From assembly GCA_963756575.1 (NCBI GenBank), contig CAVWOM010000001.1:907569-971568 (forward strand): a stretch of DNA of 64,000 nucleotides. Reading direction: 5' to 3'. A program made the translations under genes and the position numbers. The first letter of the stretch is position 1. Every line of letters starts with the position of its first letter. The DNA comes from Palsa-504 sp963756575 (GTDB taxonomy: Bacteria > Actinomycetota > Actinomycetes > Streptosporangiales > Streptosporangiaceae). The notes beneath the pieces were generated by a model that saw nothing but the letters and a program-made list of their open reading frames with translations, was not told the DNA's origin and ran no database searches. This document shows, piece by piece, positions 34,266 through 42,088 of this stretch.

Positions 34266-36554
34266 TCAGTCGTTCCCGGCCGCCCGCAGGGCCTCCCAGA
34301 CCCGCCGCGGCGACGCGGGCATGTCGATGTGCCGGACGCCGAGGTGCGCCACCGCGTCGACGATGGCGCTCTGCACGGCCGGGGTGGAGCCGATCGTGCC
34401 CGCCTCCCCGATCCCCTTGGCCCCGAGCGGGTTGTAGCTCGTCGGCGTTTGGCTGTCGGCCAGCTCGAAGGTCGGCACCTCGGTCGCCGTCACGATCGCG
34501 TAGTCGGCGAAGCTCGAGGTCAGCGGGTTGCCTTCGGCGTCGTAGACGACTTCCTCCAGCAGCGCCTGGGCCACGCCCTGGGCGATGCCGCCGTGCCGCT
34601 GCCCCTCGGCCAGCAGCGGGTTCATCACGGTGCCGGCGTCGTCCACGGTGACCACCCGGCGCAGCACCGCCTGGCCGGTCTCGGTGTCCACCTCGGCCAC
34701 GGCCACGTGCGCGCCGAACGGGAAGGTGGCGCCGGGCGCGGTGAAGATCGCGCGCACCAGCAGCCGCTCGTGCGTCGCCAGCCGGGCCAGCGGGACCGCG
34801 ACGTCCGGGTCGCCGGCCACCGCGAACGCGCTGCGCGCGACGTCGAAGACCAGGTCGGCCGGGTTGGCCTCGAGCTCGTCGGCGGCCCGCTGCCGGGCCA
34901 CGTCGAGCAGTTCCCGGGAGGCCTGCTGGACCGCGGCGCCGCCCTGCTGCAGGCTGCGTGAGCCGCCGGTCCCGCCGCCTTCGGGGATCAGGTCGGTGTC
35001 GCCCCACTTCAGCGTGATCTTGTCGATCGGGATGCCGAGCTCGTCACTGGCCAGCATGGCCCACACGGTCTGATGGCCCTGGCCGTGCGGCGAGGTCCCG
35101 GTCAAGATGGTGGCGCTGCCGTCGGGGTGAACCTCGACGGTGGCGTTCTCGCTCGGGTTGCCCGCCTCGCCGCCCGCCCCGGTGATCTCCACGTAGCAGC
35201 ACACGCCGATGCCGAGCTGGACCGGGCCGCCGTCGGCGCGCCGCTTGGCCTGCTCGGCCCGCAGGTCCGCGTAGCCGGCCGCGGCCAGCGCCTTGTCCAG
35301 CGCGGTGACGTAGTCGCCGCTGTCGTAGATCGCGCCGAACGCCGTGGTGTGCGGCTCGGTGAAGGCGGGCAGCAGGTTCTTGCGGCGGACCTCGGCCGGG
35401 TCCAACCCGGCCTCGGCCGCGAACAGGTCCATGGCCCGCTCGATCGCCGCGGTGGCCTCCGGGCGCCCGGCGCCGCGGTAGGCGCCGACCGGGGTGGTGT
35501 TGGTCACCACCGAGGTGGCGACGGCCTCGGCCCGGGCAATGGCGTACGGTCCCGGCGCCATCAAGATGGTCAGCGCCGGCAGGAACGCGCCGAACCGCGG
35601 GTAGGCCCCGGAGTCCTGCAGGATCTCGATCCGGTAGGCGGCCACCGTGCCGTCCCGGCCGCCGCCGATGGTGACCTTCTGGATCTGCGCCCGGCCGTGG
35701 GTCATCCCGACCAGGTTCTCGTTGCGGGTCTCGGTCCAGCGCGCGGGCCGTCCCAGTTCCCTGGCCACCCAGCAGACCACCGCGTGCTCGGGGTCGGCGC
35801 CGAACTTGGCGCCGAACGCGCCGCCCACGTCCGGGGTGATGATCCGCAGCGCGGACTGCTCGATGCCGAGCATGGCCGCCAGCGACGCGCGGGTGCCCTG
35901 CGCGCCCTGGTTCGGGATCCAGGCCGTGAGCCGGCCGTCCGCGCCCCAGGCCGCGGCGGCGGCTCGCGTCTCCATCGGCGCGGGCGCGACCCGCTGGTTG
36001 GCGATCGTGCGGGAGACCACGACCTCGCAGCCGTCGAACAGGTCGGCCGCCAGGGCCGCGGCGTCGCCCATGGTGGCGGCGACGTTGGTGCCCGCCGCCG
36101 GGAACAATACGGGTGCCTTCTCGTCGGCGGCGGCGGTCATGTCGATCACCGGCGGCAGCACCTCGTAGTCCACGTCCACCAGGTCCCCGGCGTCCTCGCC
36201 CTGGTAGCGGCCCTCGGTGACGACCACGGCCACCGGCTCGCCGACGAACCGGACCACGTCGCGGGCCAGCGGCGCCTGGCCCATCTCGCCGTTGATCATG
36301 CCCGCCATGGGCGGAGGCGGCACCGGCAGGCCGGCCAGGTCGGCCCCGGTGAAGACGGCGATCACCCCGGGCGCCTCGAGCGCGGCGCTGATGTCGATGG
36401 CCGTGATCCGCGCGTGCGCCACCGCCGAGCGGACGAAATGCACGTGGCAGGCGCCCGCCAGCTGCTCGTCCTCGACGTCGGTGGTGTAGATGCCGCCACT
36501 GGTCAGGAAGCGGGGATCTTCAGTCCGGATGACCCTGGTGCCTAGTATGCTCAC
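34266..36554 (-). CDS. Molybdenum hydroxylase large subunit (xanthine dehydrogenase/CoxL family, form II)
   Basis: A 762-residue molybdopterin-binding subunit. GGAFGAKFGADPEH and SPHGQGHQTVWAM bind the molybdenum cofactor, and the active-site Glu is about residue 717 in GIGEAGTIG. The active-site loop reads AYRGAGRPE, the form II type, not the CSFR type of true CO dehydrogenase, so an aldehyde or N-heterocycle is the likely substrate. No FAD or 2Fe-2S subunit gene lies in the window on either side, although the enzyme needs both. The start is GTG at 36554. Confidence 0.9.
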   Translation of the reverse strand: MSILGTRVIRTEDPRFLTSGGIYTTDVEDEQLAGACHVHFVRSAVAHARITAIDISAALEAPGVIAVFTGADLAGLPVPPPPMAGMINGEMGQAPLARDVVRFVGEPVAVVVTEGRYQGEDAGDLVDVDYEVLPPVIDMTAAADEKAPVLFPAAGTNVAATMGDAAALAADLFDGCEVVVSRTIANQRVAPAPMETRAAAAAWGADGRLTAWIPNQGAQGTRASLAAMLGIEQSALRIITPDVGGAFGAKFGADPEHAVVCWVARELGRPARWTETRNENLVGMTHGRAQIQKVTIGGGRDGTVAAYRIEILQDSGAYPRFGAFLPALTILMAPGPYAIARAEAVATSVVTNTTPVGAYRGAGRPEATAAIERAMDLFAAEAGLDPAEVRRKNLLPAFTEPHTTAFGAIYDSGDYVTALDKALAAAGYADLRAEQAKRRADGGPVQLGIGVCCYVEITGAGGEAGNPSENATVEVHPDGSATILTGTSPHGQGHQTVWAMLASDELGIPIDKITLKWGDTDLIPEGGGTGGSRSLQQGGAAVQQASRELLDVARQRAADELEANPADLVFDVARSAFAVAGDPDVAVPLARLATHERLLVRAIFTAPGATFPFGAHVAVAEVDTETGQAVLRRVVTVDDAGTVMNPLLAEGQRHGGIAQGVAQALLEEVVYDAEGNPLTSSFADYAIVTATEVPTFELADSQTPTSYNPLGAKGIGEAGTIGSTPAVQSAIVDAVAHLGVRHIDMPASPRRVWEALRAAGND

Positions 36555-36619
36555 CTCTACGATCTTGCCAGCGGTAAAGCCCCGGCCGGAACATGGGGTA
36601 ACCTTGCTGCGTTAGTCAT

Positions 36620-36696
36620 GGCGGAGTAGCTCAGTCAGGCAGAGCAAGCGGCTCATAATCGCTGTGTCGCCGGTTCAAGTCCGGCCTCCGCTACCA
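36620..36696 (+). tRNA. tRNA-Met (CAT), elongator type
   Basis: A full cloverleaf: acceptor GGCGGAG/CTCCGCT with a G-U closing pair, D-stem GCTC/GAGC, anticodon loop CTCATAA (CAT), T-stem GCCGG/CCGGC with TTCAAGT, discriminator A and encoded CCA. The anticodon stem lacks the three G-C pairs of an initiator. Confidence 0.95.
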
Positions 36697-36739
36697 TTAC
36701 CTGGGATCCCATCTAGATCACCGAGAGAGGCGCTTCACC

Positions 36740-36904
36740 GTGGCTGCCACCGATGTTCGACCCAAGATCACGCTGGCTTGCCAGGAATGCAAGCACCGGA
36801 ACTACATCACCCGTAAGAACCGCCGTAACGACCCGGACCGGCTCGAGCTGAAGAAGTTCTGCCCGAACTGCCGCTGCCACCGGGCGCACCGCGAGACTCG
36901 TTAG
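36740..36904 (+). CDS. rpmG: 50S ribosomal protein L33
   Basis: A 54-residue zinc-ribbon ribosomal protein with CQEC and CPNC metal pairs. The start is GTG at 36740 (MAATDVRPKITLAC). It lies 43 bp after tRNA-Met and its TAG overlaps the GTG of the dehydratase gene by one base, the conserved actinobacterial order. Confidence 0.95.
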   Translation: MAATDVRPKITLACQECKHRNYITRKNRRNDPDRLELKKFCPNCRCHRAHRETR

Positions 36905-37347
36905 TGGCCATCAACCCGGAGTACGCCGGACGGACCTTCTCCCCGTCCGGGCCGTACGAGGTCAGCCGGGTTAAGATCGCCGAGTTCGCCACCGCGATCG
37001 GCGACGCCAGCCCGCTGTGCCGGGATCGCGCCGCCGCGCAGGCGGCGGGGTACCCGGACGTGGTCGCGCCGCCCACGTTCGCGATCGTCATCACCGCGAC
37101 GGACAGCGCCCGGCTGGTGGCCGATCCCGGCCTGGGCGTGAACTACGCCATGGTGGTGCACGGCGAGCAGAGCTTCTCGTACACGCGCCCGCTGCACGCG
37201 GGTGACGTGGTGGTCGCGCAGACCACGATCGAGTCGATCAGGGCGATCCGCAGCATGACCACGATGGCGACCGTCACCGAGGTCAGGACCACGGACGGCG
37301 AGCACGTCTGCACGGCGCACTCCACCCTGGTCGAGCGCGGCGCGTAA
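36904..37347 (+). CDS. hadA: MaoC-like FAS-II dehydratase subunit (HadA-like)
   Basis: A 147-residue hotdog protein with the N-terminal MaoC pattern: YEVSRVKIAEFATAIGD, then PPTFAIVIT and HGEQSFSYTRPLHAGD. It lacks the hydratase Asp-His pair, as is usual for the stabilising HadA/HadC-type subunit. It pairs with the next gene to form a 3-hydroxyacyl-thioester dehydratase. The conserved rpmG-hadA-hadB-murB order supports the call. Confidence 0.88.
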   Translation: MAINPEYAGRTFSPSGPYEVSRVKIAEFATAIGDASPLCRDRAAAQAAGYPDVVAPPTFAIVITATDSARLVADPGLGVNYAMVVHGEQSFSYTRPLHAGDVVVAQTTIESIRAIRSMTTMATVTEVRTTDGEHVCTAHSTLVERGA

Positions 37348-37357
37348 GGGAGCCATC

Positions 37358-37783
37358 ATGACCAGCCCCGGCTACCAGGACATCGAGGCGGGCGCCGAGA
37401 TCGCGCTCCGGCAGTACCAGGTGACGAGGGCCGATCTGGTCCGGTACTGCGGCGCCTCGGGCGACTTCAACGTCATCCACTGGAACGAGCGAATCGCCAA
37501 GTCGGTCGGCCTGCCCGACGTCATCGCGCACGGCATGCTCACGATGGCGATCGCCGGCCGGTTCCTCACCGAGTGGGCCGGGGACCCGGCCGCGGTGACC
37601 GAGTTCGGCGTCAGGTTCTCCGCCCCGGTCGTGGTCCCCGACGACGACAAGGGCGCCCTGGTCGAGGTGTCCGGCGTCGTCACCGGCAAGCTCGACGGCA
37701 ACCAGGTGACGGTCGACGTCACCGCGCGGTCCGGCGACACGAAGGTGCTGACGCGCGCCCGCGCCACCGTACGCCTGCCGTGA
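37358..37783 (+). CDS. hadB: MaoC-like FAS-II dehydratase subunit (HadB-like)
   Basis: A 141-residue hotdog protein with the catalytic hydratase motif SGDFNVIHWNERIAKSVG (Asp and His) and HGMLTMAIAG. It is the active partner of the preceding gene, 10 bp away. Together they dehydrate 3-hydroxyacyl intermediates in fatty acid elongation. Confidence 0.9.
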   Translation: MTSPGYQDIEAGAEIALRQYQVTRADLVRYCGASGDFNVIHWNERIAKSVGLPDVIAHGMLTMAIAGRFLTEWAGDPAAVTEFGVRFSAPVVVPDDDKGALVEVSGVVTGKLDGNQVTVDVTARSGDTKVLTRARATVRLP

Positions 37784-37787
37784 AGCT

Positions 37788-38834
37788 GTGCTCATGAGGC
37801 TGGCCGACTTCACCACGGTCCGCCTGGGCGGGCCCGCCCGGGCCTTCACTCGCGCCGAGACCGAGGACGAGCTCATCGACGCCGTCCGCGCCGCGGACGC
37901 CGCGGCCGACCCGGTGCTGATCCTGGGCGGCGGCAGCAACCTGGTCGTGGCCGACGAGGGCTTCGACGGCACCGTCATCCAGGTCGCGACCCGCGGCATC
38001 GGCCGCGACGGGAGCGAGGGCGAGCTGACCGTGGCGGCCGGCGAGGAGTGGGACGGCGTGGTGGCCCGCACCGTCGCCGAGAGCCTGGCCGGGCTCGAGT
38101 GCCTGTCCGGCATCCCCGGGCTCACCGGCGCCACCCCGATGCAGAACGTCGGCGCCTACGGCCAGGAAGTCGCCGACACCATTACCCGGGTGCGGGTCTG
38201 GGACCGGGACGCCGCCGGGGTCCTCGAGATCCCGGCCGCGGACTGCGGCTTCGGCTACCGGACCAGCCGCTTCCGCGGCTCGGCGCGGTTCGTCGTGCTG
38301 AGCGTGAGCTTCGCCCTGGCGGCGCAGGCCCGGTCGGCTCCGATCCGCTACGCCGAGCTGGCCGCGGCCCTCGGCGTCTCACCCGGCGATCAGGTGGACA
38401 GCGCCGAGGTCCGCGCCGCGGTCATCGAGCTCAGGCAGCGCAAGGGCATGGTGATCGATCCGGCTGATCCGGATACGCGCAGCGCCGGCTCGTTCTTCCT
38501 CAACCCGGTGCTCGACGCCGCCCAGCTGGCCGGGGTCGAGGCAGCCGCCCGGGCCCGGTGCGGTCCCGGTATCCGGGTGCCCCGCTTCGAGGCCGGACCC
38601 GGCCTGGTCAAGGTGCCGGCCGCCTGGCTGATCGAGCGGTCCGGCTTCACCCGCGGCTACGCCCCCGGCGACGGCGCCCGGATCTCCTCCAAGCACACCC
38701 TCGCCCTGGTCAACGCCGGCACCGCCAGCACCGCCGCTCTCCTGGCCCTGGCCCGCGAGATCCGCGACGGCGTCCACGCCACCTTCGGCGTCACCCTCCA
38801 CCCCGAGCCCATCCTCATCAACGTCACCCTCTGA
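37788..38834 (+). CDS. murB: UDP-N-acetylenolpyruvoylglucosamine reductase
   Basis: A 348-residue FAD enzyme that reduces enolpyruvyl-UDP-GlcNAc to UDP-MurNAc in the cytoplasm. ILGGGSNLVV binds FAD pyrophosphate, PGLTGATPMQNVGAYGQEV is the central signature, SAGSFFLNPV carries the proton-donating Ser and HPEPILI the second Glu. The start is GTG at 37788, with an ATG at 37794 equally possible. Confidence 0.93.
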   Translation: MLMRLADFTTVRLGGPARAFTRAETEDELIDAVRAADAAADPVLILGGGSNLVVADEGFDGTVIQVATRGIGRDGSEGELTVAAGEEWDGVVARTVAESLAGLECLSGIPGLTGATPMQNVGAYGQEVADTITRVRVWDRDAAGVLEIPAADCGFGYRTSRFRGSARFVVLSVSFALAAQARSAPIRYAELAAALGVSPGDQVDSAEVRAAVIELRQRKGMVIDPADPDTRSAGSFFLNPVLDAAQLAGVEAAARARCGPGIRVPRFEAGPGLVKVPAAWLIERSGFTRGYAPGDGARISSKHTLALVNAGTASTAALLALAREIRDGVHATFGVTLHPEPILINVTL

Positions 38835-39000
38835 ACCAACCTCACGCTCTCCGAATCAACGTCACGCCCTCTGAGCCCACCACCGCGATGTGACATGGGT
38901 GCAGCTCCTTTTCTGTGAGCCCGGGTCCCGGGGCGCCTGATCCGTGCGGGGCGTGCGGGGCGTGCGGTACCGGCCGGGGCCGCCCGGGGGCGCCCCGGCA

Positions 39001-39059
39001 ACCACCGCGATGCCACATCAACGTGGTCCTGACCACCGCGGAGTCACATTGACGTGGCT
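39001..39059. repeat. 27-bp palindromic element, tandem pair (copy 3)
   Basis: ACCACCGCGATGCC... (39001-39027) ends in GTGGT; after a 4-bp spacer a second unit (39032-39059, ACCACCGCGGAGTC...) ends in GTGGCT. The layout is the same as at 854 and 10670. Confidence 0.8.
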
Positions 39060-39108
39060 GCCCGGGGCCGGCGCCGGGTGGCGGGCGGGAGATCCGGGGT
39101 GGCTGCCG

Positions 39109-39246
39109 GGCCGAGCCGGGCTGACGGGGCTGGGGGGCCGAGCCGGGCTGACGTGGCTAGGGGGCCGGGCCGGGCTGACGTGGCTGGGGAGGCCGGGCCG
39201 GGCTGACGGGGCTGGGGAGGCCGGGCCGGGCTGACGGGGCTGGGGG
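39109..39246. repeat. Tandem repeat of about 28-30 bp
   Basis: Five imperfect units built on CCGGGCTGACG(G/T)GGCTGGGG occur head to tail inside the 448-bp element. Confidence 0.75.
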
Positions 39247-39299
39247 AAATACCGGGCGGCCCGGCTCGCAGCGGCCGCCAGGCCGCTCACACCAAAGGA

Positions 39300-39357
39300 G
39301 CCGCACCCATGTGACATTGCGGTGGTCAGAACCACAGCGACGTGGCATCACTGTGGT
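39300..39357. repeat. 27-bp palindromic element, tandem pair in inverse orientation (copy 4)
   Basis: 39300-39326 is the end of the terminal repeat. After 4 bp, 39331-39357 (ACCACAGCGACGTGG...) ends in CTGTGGT and pairs at 10 of 13 arm positions. Confidence 0.75.
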
Positions 39358-39518
39358 AGGAGGCATGGCCCCGGCGTTCCCCGCTGGCCCCGCACACCCC
39401 GCACACCCCGCACACCCCCACTGGCCCCGCACGCCCCGCAGGAACCAGCCGCCCCGGGTCGGCGGGCGCCGGTGCCCTGGCTCCGGGCGGGGAGTCAGGG
39501 CACCGGCGGGCTAGCGAG

Positions 39519-40640
39519 TTAGCGGAACAGCTGGAGGTTGTTGTCGGCGCTGAAGTCGTCTACGAAGTAGACGGCGTCGGCACCGGGCTTGACGGCGAGG
39601 CCGAACAGGTTGCCCCCGCCGCCGGAGTTGCGGTCGATGGTCCTGACGGCGACCTGCCGGCCGAACGGGGTGGTCTCGACGATGTTGCCGTCGCCGCCGT
39701 TGACGGTCAGGATGTCGCCGCCGGGGGCGATGGCCAGGCCGAGCTCGTTGTTCAGCGCGCCGCCCCTGGTCACGGTGCGGCCGCGGCCGTCATCGGTGAC
39801 CCGGTGCGCGGCGCCCGGGATGGCCGCGATCCTGTTGTCCAGCGTGTCGGCGACGTACAGGGTGCCGCCCGGGCCGATGCCGTCACCGGTCGGGCCGATG
39901 ACCAGCGCGTTGGGGTCGGTCCGGGCCGGGAAGCCCGAGCCGATCCGGGTGCTGGCCAGCAGCCGCGGCCGACCCGGTCCGGTGGTGATGACGAGCCGCT
40001 GCACGGTCCCGCCGTCGTGACTGGACCGCCCGAGGATGCCGCCGAGCACGTTGGTCACGAAGAGCTCGGACACCCGGCCCAGGTCGAGGGCGGTCATGTC
40101 CCATGGTCCGTCGATGCCGTGGCCGGCGAACGTCTCCCGGACCACGCCGTGGCTGTCCAGCACGATCAGGCAGCCGGGGCCGGAGATCTTGCCTTTCCTG
40201 GTGGGCAGCGAGCCGGCGATCACCCAGCCGGAGCGCAGCGCCACCAGGGCGGTGGTGAGGCCGACCCCGCCCGGGCAGGCTCCGCCGAGGTGGCCGACGG
40301 TGACGAACACCGACCTCCGGCCGTCCGGGCTGACCTGCATGATCGTCGAACCGGTGCCCTGCACGTTGGCTTTGTTGTTGAAGTTGCTGACCAGGACGTC
40401 GCCGGCGTGCAGGCGGCCCGCGCTACGCGGGACGACGGCCACGCCGTAGGGGTTGACGTCTCCGGCCTCGGGACCGCCGCGTGGCACCGTCGAGGCGATT
40501 ACCCTCTCGTGGTGCAGGGGGCCGATGAAGGTGGTGGCGGCGCCGGCCGCCCCGGCAAGGATCCCGCTTCCGACCAGCAGTCCCGCCGTGGCGGTGATCG
40601 CCACGGCGACGGCCGCTGCAGGCCGTCGTATCGGTTTCAT
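39519..40640 (-). CDS. Secreted beta-propeller (NHL/SMP-30-like) protein
   Basis: A 373-residue exported protein: signal peptide at 1-35 (RRPAAAVAVAITATAGLLVG, cleavage near GAAGAA). Repeated strands of the kind PYGVAVVP, GTLYVADTLDNRIAAIPGA, NNELGLAIAPGGDILTVNGGDGNI and GLAVKPGADAVYFVDD follow, typical of six-bladed propellers. No catalytic residues can be assigned. The gene is transcribed alone; the 200 bp upstream to 40843 is promoter space shared with mycosin. Confidence 0.8.
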   Translation of the reverse strand: MKPIRRPAAAVAVAITATAGLLVGSGILAGAAGAATTFIGPLHHERVIASTVPRGGPEAGDVNPYGVAVVPRSAGRLHAGDVLVSNFNNKANVQGTGSTIMQVSPDGRRSVFVTVGHLGGACPGGVGLTTALVALRSGWVIAGSLPTRKGKISGPGCLIVLDSHGVVRETFAGHGIDGPWDMTALDLGRVSELFVTNVLGGILGRSSHDGGTVQRLVITTGPGRPRLLASTRIGSGFPARTDPNALVIGPTGDGIGPGGTLYVADTLDNRIAAIPGAAHRVTDDGRGRTVTRGGALNNELGLAIAPGGDILTVNGGDGNIVETTPFGRQVAVRTIDRNSGGGGNLFGLAVKPGADAVYFVDDFSADNNLQLFR

Positions 40641-40843
40641 GGACAGGTGCTCCCTTTCTCAGGCCGAGAACCGGCGGAGAGAGATGTCTCCCCTCCTGAC
40701 CACGTTGCGGACGGGAGCCGGGTTCGATCGACATGGCCCCGGGGCCAGCGAGCGAGCCGATAATAAATTCGCCGCGACCGTGAGCCCGCGGCGGCCCGAT
40801 GCCGTACATATGGATATATGCCGAGGGCGGCGGAGGTGGGGGG

Positions 40844-42088
40844 ATGGGGCGAGGCGGGGGGCTGGCCGGCGCGGCCTGCGTGGCCGGGCTCTTGCTGTCC
40901 TGGCTAGCGCCCGCGGCTCAGGCCGCCTCGCGCGGGCTGCCGGGGCCGGTGCCGGGGTGCCCGCCGCCGCGGGCGACGGCCGCGCCCGCCAGCACGCCGT
41001 GGCCGCAGAAAGAGCTCGACTTCTCCTCGGTCTGGGGCCGGACCAGGGGCGCCGGCGTGACCGTCGCGGTGGTGGACAGCGGCGTGGACGCGAACCCGCA
41101 GTTCGGGAACCGGGTGATCGCCGGCCCGGACCTGGTCGCCGGGGCCAAGCCGGGCATCCCGCCCGGCGCCGACTGCGTCGGTCACGGCACCGCGGTGGCC
41201 AGCATCATCGCCGCCGCCCCGATGAACGGCGTCTCGTTCACCGGGGTCGCGCCGGCCGCGCGGATCCTGTCCGTGAAGATCAGCGGCACCGACACCTTCC
41301 CGACCTCGGCCACCCCGCGGGGGATCATGGATGCGGTGCAGTTCGGCGCCGACGTCATCAACTTGTCGCTGGCCACCCCGGATGACGTCCCGGCCCTGCG
41401 GCAGGCGGTCGCGTACGCGCTGAAGCACAACGTGGTCGTGGTGGCCGCGGCCGGCAACGACCTCCCGCAGCAGGGCACCGGGCCCTTCTACCCGGCCGCC
41501 TACCCGGGCGTGCTGGCCGTCGGCGCGGCCGGTCCCGGCGGCGCCCTGGCCCCCTTCTCCGACCAGCGCACCCCGGTCGCGGTGACCGCGCCCGGGGTGC
41601 ACGTCACCACCGCCTACCCGGGCACGTTCCCGGACGCCTACGACCCGGACGAAAGCGGCACCAGCTTCGCCGCCGCCTACGTCTCCGGGGTCGTGGCGCT
41701 GGTCCGCGCGGCCCACCCGGGGCTGAACCCGGCCCAGGTGGTGGCGCGGATCGAGGCCACCGCCCGCGGTTCGGCCGGTCCGGGCACCGGCCACGGCCTG
41801 GTCGACCCGGTCCGGGCCGTCACCGCCGCCCTGCCCGCCGAGCCGGCCGCCGCGGCGACCGCGGGAGCCAGCCCCAGCTCAGCCAGCCCCAGGCCAGCCA
41901 GCTCCAGCTCAGCCAGCTCCAGCCAGGCCGGCGCCGCGTCCAAAGGGCCCGGCACAAGCGCGGTGACCAGGGCGGTGATCGCGGGCTCGTTCGGCCTCAT
42001 CGTGGTGGTCGCGGTGACGGCGGGACTGGCTATTTCCCGCCGTCACCGGCGCGGCGGGCCGGGGGCCTCAGGACGGCACGCGGCTTAG
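40844..42088 (+). CDS. mycP: Mycosin-type subtilisin protease (type VII secretion-associated)
   Basis: A 414-residue S8 serine protease with signal peptide (1-28) and triad Asp78 (VAVVDSGVD), His114 (GHGTAVAS) and Ser274 (SGTSFAAAYVSG). A Ser/Ala-rich stalk and a C-terminal membrane helix (VIAGSFGLIVVVAVTAGLAI) with a basic tail follow. This is the mycosin layout. The start is ATG at 40844 behind GGAGG. No EccB/C/D/E or WXG100 gene lies in the window, so it is an orphan here. Its end overlaps the convergent ileS by 21 bp. Confidence 0.85.
   Translation: MGRGGGLAGAACVAGLLLSWLAPAAQAASRGLPGPVPGCPPPRATAAPASTPWPQKELDFSSVWGRTRGAGVTVAVVDSGVDANPQFGNRVIAGPDLVAGAKPGIPPGADCVGHGTAVASIIAAAPMNGVSFTGVAPAARILSVKISGTDTFPTSATPRGIMDAVQFGADVINLSLATPDDVPALRQAVAYALKHNVVVVAAAGNDLPQQGTGPFYPAAYPGVLAVGAAGPGGALAPFSDQRTPVAVTAPGVHVTTAYPGTFPDAYDPDESGTSFAAAYVSGVVALVRAAHPGLNPAQVVARIEATARGSAGPGTGHGLVDPVRAVTAALPAEPAAAATAGASPSSASPRPASSSSASSSQAGAASKGPGTSAVTRAVIAGSFGLIVVVAVTAGLAISRRHRRGGPGASGRHAA

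Larger units (their letters stand above)
38879..39326. mobile_element. 448-bp element with 41-bp terminal inverted repeats (MITE-like)
   Basis: The left end (38879-38919, ACCACCGCGATGTGACATGG...) and the right end (39286-39326) are inverted copies with 36 of 41 bases identical and no gaps. The inside holds a second palindrome pair (39001-39059) and a tandem repeat (39109-39246) but no convincing gene. No target-site duplication is obvious. The gap 38835-39518 contains nothing else I can support. Confidence 0.6.
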
